From assembly GCA_910585395.1 (NCBI GenBank), contig CAJUCK010000056.1:1-17723 (forward strand): a stretch of DNA of 17,723 nucleotides, in the 5' to 3' direction. Position 1 is the first letter of the stretch. Each line of letters begins with the position of its first letter. Shown here in pieces: positions 14,701 through 17,723 of the stretch. The notes under the pieces are model-generated. The model was not told the DNA's origin. It was given only the letters and a program-made list of their open reading frames with translations, and made no database searches. This DNA comes from an uncultured Lachnospiraceae bacterium. GTDB lineage: Bacteria; Bacillota; Clostridia; Lachnospirales; Lachnospiraceae. The position numbers and the translations under genes are program-made.

Positions 14701-17299
14701 AGGAATCCAGAATTTTGCAGCAGCCCGCAGCGGATTTAAAATTGTCAATCACAAAATTTATTGGCAGGAAGGCTATGCCACTAAGAAAGTTGAAATCTAT
14801 GTTGGAAATGAACTGAAAAGAACGATGACCAGCAAAGAGATGGAAGGAACATACACTTATAAACCAGAAAATACCTTTGAGATAGAAGGGGATGATAATT
14901 TGTATGTTCTGGAGCTTGAGAAATCTGGATGGGCAGGCAGTGATGGAAACGTTGTGCCAGATCTGGATGAAGAAGGAAACAACGGAACGAAAGAGAGTCC
15001 CAATGCAGCAGCAGGCCAGACAGTTACATATAAGGCTTATTATGTGCTGAAAGCAAATATCAAAGGATTGGAAGATGCAATTGCTGATGCAAAGAAAGCT
15101 AAGGCAGACGCGGTCGATGCAAAAATTTATATAGATGATTCTCTAAAGGTTCTTCAGAGCAGAATTGATGCAGCAGAAAATGTGCTGAATACCAATAAAA
15201 CGGAAGATCTGGAAGATCCTGACGTAATCAGGGTGGTAAAAGATGCCATTGACACACTGTCAGCAGAGGAGATTAAAAAAATACTGAAACTGAAAAGTGC
15301 GGCAGAGCTTACAGAATATTTAAATGTATACTATAAACTAGAAGAATTCATTTCAGAAGGTGAAGGCGCTGGTGCTGTAAAGAAAGTCAAAGACGAGAGT
15401 GGAAAAGGAAAAGATGGCACAGTACATGGAAATGTGGTCTTTGACAGAGATAAGGGAGCAGTCTTGCCAGGCAGCAGTAAGCCGCGCACAAATTATATTG
15501 AGATTCCTAACAGTATAGACGTGACAAACCGTATGACATTTTCTTTCTGGGTATATCGTGATATCGGTGTCTCTGGACATCATAATACGTTCGGTTTGAG
15601 TTCAGGAGAGAAGGTAGGAGCTGACAGCACGGCAGCTGTGACAGGCCATCATTTTTCCATATATGCGGGAAGAAATGGTAAACTGGAAGCTGATGCAGGA
15701 GAAAATGCATGGAGCAATGTGAAAGGAATAGCTGCATCTGGATTTAAAGCAGGAAAATGGCATCTCGTCACATGTGTCGTAGATGGAACAAAGTGCAGCC
15801 TTTATGATGATGGAAAATTGGCTGAGCAGGGAGAAATTGGAATTTCATTGCAGGATGCATGGAATGCAGATGAAAGCACACGCCATATATTTATCGGAAA
15901 TAATGTATATTCCTATAATAACGACCCAGATTTCAAAGGGCGTATCAAGAGTTTTCGCATATATAATGTTCCATTTGCTGCAGAACAGGTAAAAGAACTG
16001 TACGATATGGAAGTCGAAATCCCCATGCAGAATGCCATTGCAGATATATTGGAAGCGACAGGGGCAAGAGAAGAAAATGGAACATATATTAATGAGATTT
16101 TAGGGTCAGATGCGACTGTTGATATTGTTCTTCCTGAAACCGGAAAACAGGGCGAGAGCATTGAATGGAAGGCATATGAGGCAGATGGCACAACAGAGAG
16201 TTCAGCGGTGATCAATGTAGCAGAAAAGAAAGTGACGATGCCGCAGGCAATTGGAACGACTGTCAAAGCAGTATTAAAAGCGGTTATTACGTTAGGTGAA
16301 TCTACAAAAACGATCACCATTCAATATGAGATTACAAAAGTAGTAGATCTTGACCGCAGTGAATTGGAAAAATCGCTGAAAGCTGCAGAAAGCCTGGATG
16401 CTTCAAATTATACGAAATCATCCTGGACAGCGTTTCAGAATGTTCTTAAGGAAGTGCGGGACGCAAATAAGACGGCAGCAAATCAGACTGATATCACTAA
16501 TGCCAAGAAACGTCTGGATGATGCGATGAAGACAGACGGGACTGGAACACTGGTGCTTCTTGGCGATAAAACAGAACTAAACAAGTCAATTGCAAACGCA
16601 GTAAAAGTCATGGAAGACAGGAACAAGTCTGATTATACTGGAACTTATGAAGCTGTATTCACTGCAGTGGAGACAAAATTAGCAGCAGCCAACAGGGTGA
16701 AAGATTCTGATGACGTAAGCCAGAGTCAAGTTGATACGGCAAAGAATGAACTGGATGAGGCAGTGGCAAATTTAGTAAATGCCACACTTGAAATGAAGAT
16801 TGCATCGGCAAAGGCTGCCAAGCAGGGGAAGAGTGAAAGCGATTATCCAGTGTCTGTCTGGAAAGAACTGACAGACGCTATAGATGAAGCAGAAACTTTA
16901 TTGGAAAATGAAGAGTCGTCTCAGGAAGAGAAACTGGCAGCATGCGACAGGCTGGACGCAGCAGTCACCGCATTTAAGCCTATTGATAAAGCAGCAGCAG
17001 AAGCGCTCAAAGAAGAAGCAGAGGCTGCTATGAAAGACAAAGACAAGGATAGTTACGTAGAAGAGGTGTGGAAAGAACTGGAAGAAGCTATCGCTGCATA
17101 CAAAGAACTTCCAGCAAATGCAGATCATGAGGCTCTTGTAAAAGCATTTAACCGGCTGCAGGCGGCGCTGGCAAATTTCAAGCCTATCGACAAAGAAGCA
17201 GCTGAAGCATTGAGAACGCAGGCAGAAGCAGCTATGGAAGGCAAGGACAAAGCAGACTACGAAGCATCCGTATGGGCGGAGCTTGAAGACGCCATTGCC
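11753..17299 (+). CDS. Giant secreted multi-domain surface protein (LamG, Ig-like, FIVAR-like), 3' end lost at a join
   Basis: At least 1849 residues. ATG 11753 is preferred over in-frame ATGs at 11711 and 11744 because it follows AAAGGGATGG and gives a compact signal peptide (M-G-K-R-E-V-F-K-R, hydrophobic core, cleavage after A-F-A, residue 31). Approximate modules: LamG-like 1, 60-273; Big_2-like with a G-K-I-T-G-R-K-K-G-T turn, 283-370; LamG-like 2, 373-584; divergent Ig-like, 585-669; unassigned, 670-740; Big_4-like with V-T-W and L-E-P-G, 742-827; unassigned beta-rich domain, 839-1061; helical segment, 1099-1146; LamG-like 3, 1187-1420; Ig-like, 1423-1531; five FIVAR-like helical units, from 1533. 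LamG modules often bind glycans, so host or dietary glycan binding is plausible. No glycoside hydrolase domain is visible. The sequence changes origin near 17290-17302, so the real C-terminus and any wall anchor are missing. Confidence 0.75.
16345..17299 (+). repeat. Five FIVAR-like helical repeat units in the surface protein
   Basis: Units of roughly 62-73 residues begin near 16345, 16563, 16790, 16979 and 17183. Each has a D-K/R-x-x-L-like start, then S/D-Y-x-x-S/E-x-W, and ends L-D-A-A-V or L-Q-A-A-L. Units 4 and 5 are phased exactly 204 bases apart and share P-I-D-K-x-A-A-E-A-L. The fifth is interrupted after about 39 residues by the change of sequence at 17290-17302. Such helical repeats usually act as spacers or stalks. 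Confidence 0.75.
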
Positions 17300-17302
17300 T
17301 CG
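17290..17302. other. Probable chimeric join: Clostridia to Bacteroidales sequence
   Basis: Up to GACGCCATTGCC (17288-17299) the DNA encodes a FIVAR-like repeat in the style of the preceding 17 kb. From about TCGGAGCTC it encodes an epimerase C-terminus and then a dGTPase start, with GC-rich third positions. The short FIVAR-like D-A-I-A and the epimerase-like A-I-A-S-E-L overlap, so the exact join cannot be fixed closer than about a dozen bases. The reading frame happens to continue through it to a stop at 17533. Confidence 0.8.
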
Positions 17303-17533
17303 GAGCTCGGTTGCCGCATACACGCCAAGATGCCAATGCCGTTGCTGCGCACGGCAGCATTTATCGGCGACCTGCTCGGCAAGCACAGTCCGCTCACCAC
17401 ACGGCGGCTGCGCAAACTTTCCTCCACTCTCACCTATTCAAACTCCAAGGCCTGCCGCGAACTATGCTGGGAGCCTTCGGACTCGCTATCGAACTATGGC
17501 AAAAAAAATGAACTGGGCCACATTGGTAAATGA
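17300..17533 (+). CDS. C-terminal fragment of an NAD-dependent epimerase/dehydratase (Bacteroidales-like)
   Basis: The last ~77 residues read before TGA 17531-17533 do not continue the surface protein. They fit the C-terminal end of an extended short-chain dehydrogenase: a P-M-P-x-x-L-L-R segment, then I-G-D-L-L-G, then S-P-L-T-T-R-R-L, L-T-Y-S-N-S-K-A, and finally R-E-L-C-W-E-P, the position of the usual E-L-G-W-x-P end. The catalytic and NAD-binding parts are missing. Its 3' end overlaps the dGTPase start by 38 bases in another frame. Substrate cannot be told. Codons such as CTC, CGC, GGC and ACC dominate, unlike the DNA before 17290. Confidence 0.6.
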   Translation, partial: SELGCRIHAKMPMPLLRTAAFIGDLLGKHSPLTTRRLRKLSSTLTYSNSKACRELCWEPSDSLSNYGKKNELGHIGK

Positions 17534-17723
17534 CAAGCGTTTCGGCCTTGAAAACTACCACGACCCCAAAAAGAACCTTACGCGCACCGACTTCCGCCGC
17601 GACTACGACCGTCTTGTATTCTCCTCGCCCTTCCGACGACTGCAAAACAAGACTCAGGTGTTTCCGCTGCCGGGCAGCATCTTCGTGCACAACCGACTCA
17701 CACACAGCATGGAGGTGGCTTGC
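17496..17723 (+). CDS. dgt: dGTPase (deoxyguanosinetriphosphate triphosphohydrolase), N-terminal part
   Basis: ATG 17496 opens a frame of 76 codons running off the window. It contains N-L-T-R-T-D-F-R-R-D-Y-D-R (27-39), F-R-R-L-Q-N-K-T-Q-V-F-P-L (46-58) and H-N-R-L-T-H-S-M-E-V-A (65-75), the conserved start of HD-domain dGTP triphosphohydrolases, which hydrolyse dGTP to deoxyguanosine and triphosphate. His70 is the first metal-ligand-type histidine of the HD site; the rest lies outside. The style of the N-terminus and the absence of a Shine-Dalgarno sequence suggest a Bacteroidales origin. It overlaps the end of the epimerase fragment. It does not belong with the preceding 17 kb if the join is artificial. 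Confidence 0.82.
   Translation, partial: MAKKMNWATLVNDKRFGLENYHDPKKNLTRTDFRRDYDRLVFSSPFRRLQNKTQVFPLPGSIFVHNRLTHSMEVAC

Noticed and set aside
16979..17299. Possible CRISPR or short tandem array from regularly spaced similar DNA
   Set aside because: The 204-base periodicity encodes FIVAR-like protein repeats in one frame; there are no short identical repeats with unique spacers.
11711..17533. A single 1940-residue protein from ATG 11711 to TGA 17533
   Set aside because: The last ~77 codons belong to an epimerase of other origin, and the first 14 codons are unlikely because a better start with a compact signal peptide lies at 11753.

Overview
The first ~17.3 kb look like the chromosome of a Gram-positive gut-type Clostridia, most probably Lachnospiraceae (inference). 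Supporting signs are strong AGGAGG-type ribosome binding sites, AT-rich extended -10 promoters, a pth-mfd pair, a YfhO-family membrane protein, a lipobox lipoprotein, and secreted proteins built from Big_2, FN3, SH3b, LamG and FIVAR-type modules. The last ~420 bases look like another organism: GC-richer codon use, no Shine-Dalgarno, and two Bacteroidales-like gene pieces in a row (end of an NAD-dependent epimerase, start of a dGTPase). The change of character falls at about 17290-17302, inside a repeat of a surface-protein gene, and is best read as a chimeric assembly join.

Layout. 1-135: tail of a Big_2-type surface protein, ending at a hairpin shared with the convergent gene. 255-2936 (-): large YfhO-family membrane protein. 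2937-3147: divergent intergenic region with two dyad symmetries. 3148-3651 (+): GreA/GreB-like elongation factor. 3682-3763: long hairpin between convergent genes. 3782-4606 (-): secreted FN3-SH3b-SH3b protein. 4842-9821 (+): uppP, pth and mfd, closely spaced and probably one operon (undecaprenyl phosphate recycling, peptidyl-tRNA rescue, transcription-coupled repair). 9970-11139 (+): PrsA/SurA-like lipoprotein with its own promoter, an 18-bp tandem repeat in its acidic tail and a good terminator. 11281-11752: long gene-free region ending in a run of five hairpins, the last an intrinsic terminator, then a possible 18-codon ORF. 11753-~17299 (+): giant secreted protein with three LamG-like modules, Ig-like modules and at least five FIVAR-like helical repeats, cut off by the join. 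17300-17533 and 17496-17723: the foreign epimerase tail and dGTPase start.

Functionally, the core is housekeeping (uppP-pth-mfd, greA-like) between cell-surface genes. I see no CRISPR array, transposase, integrase, tRNA or rRNA. The most interesting unexplained element is the structured RNA segment at 11485-11635; the most important warning is the join near 17300, which creates a spurious long reading frame.
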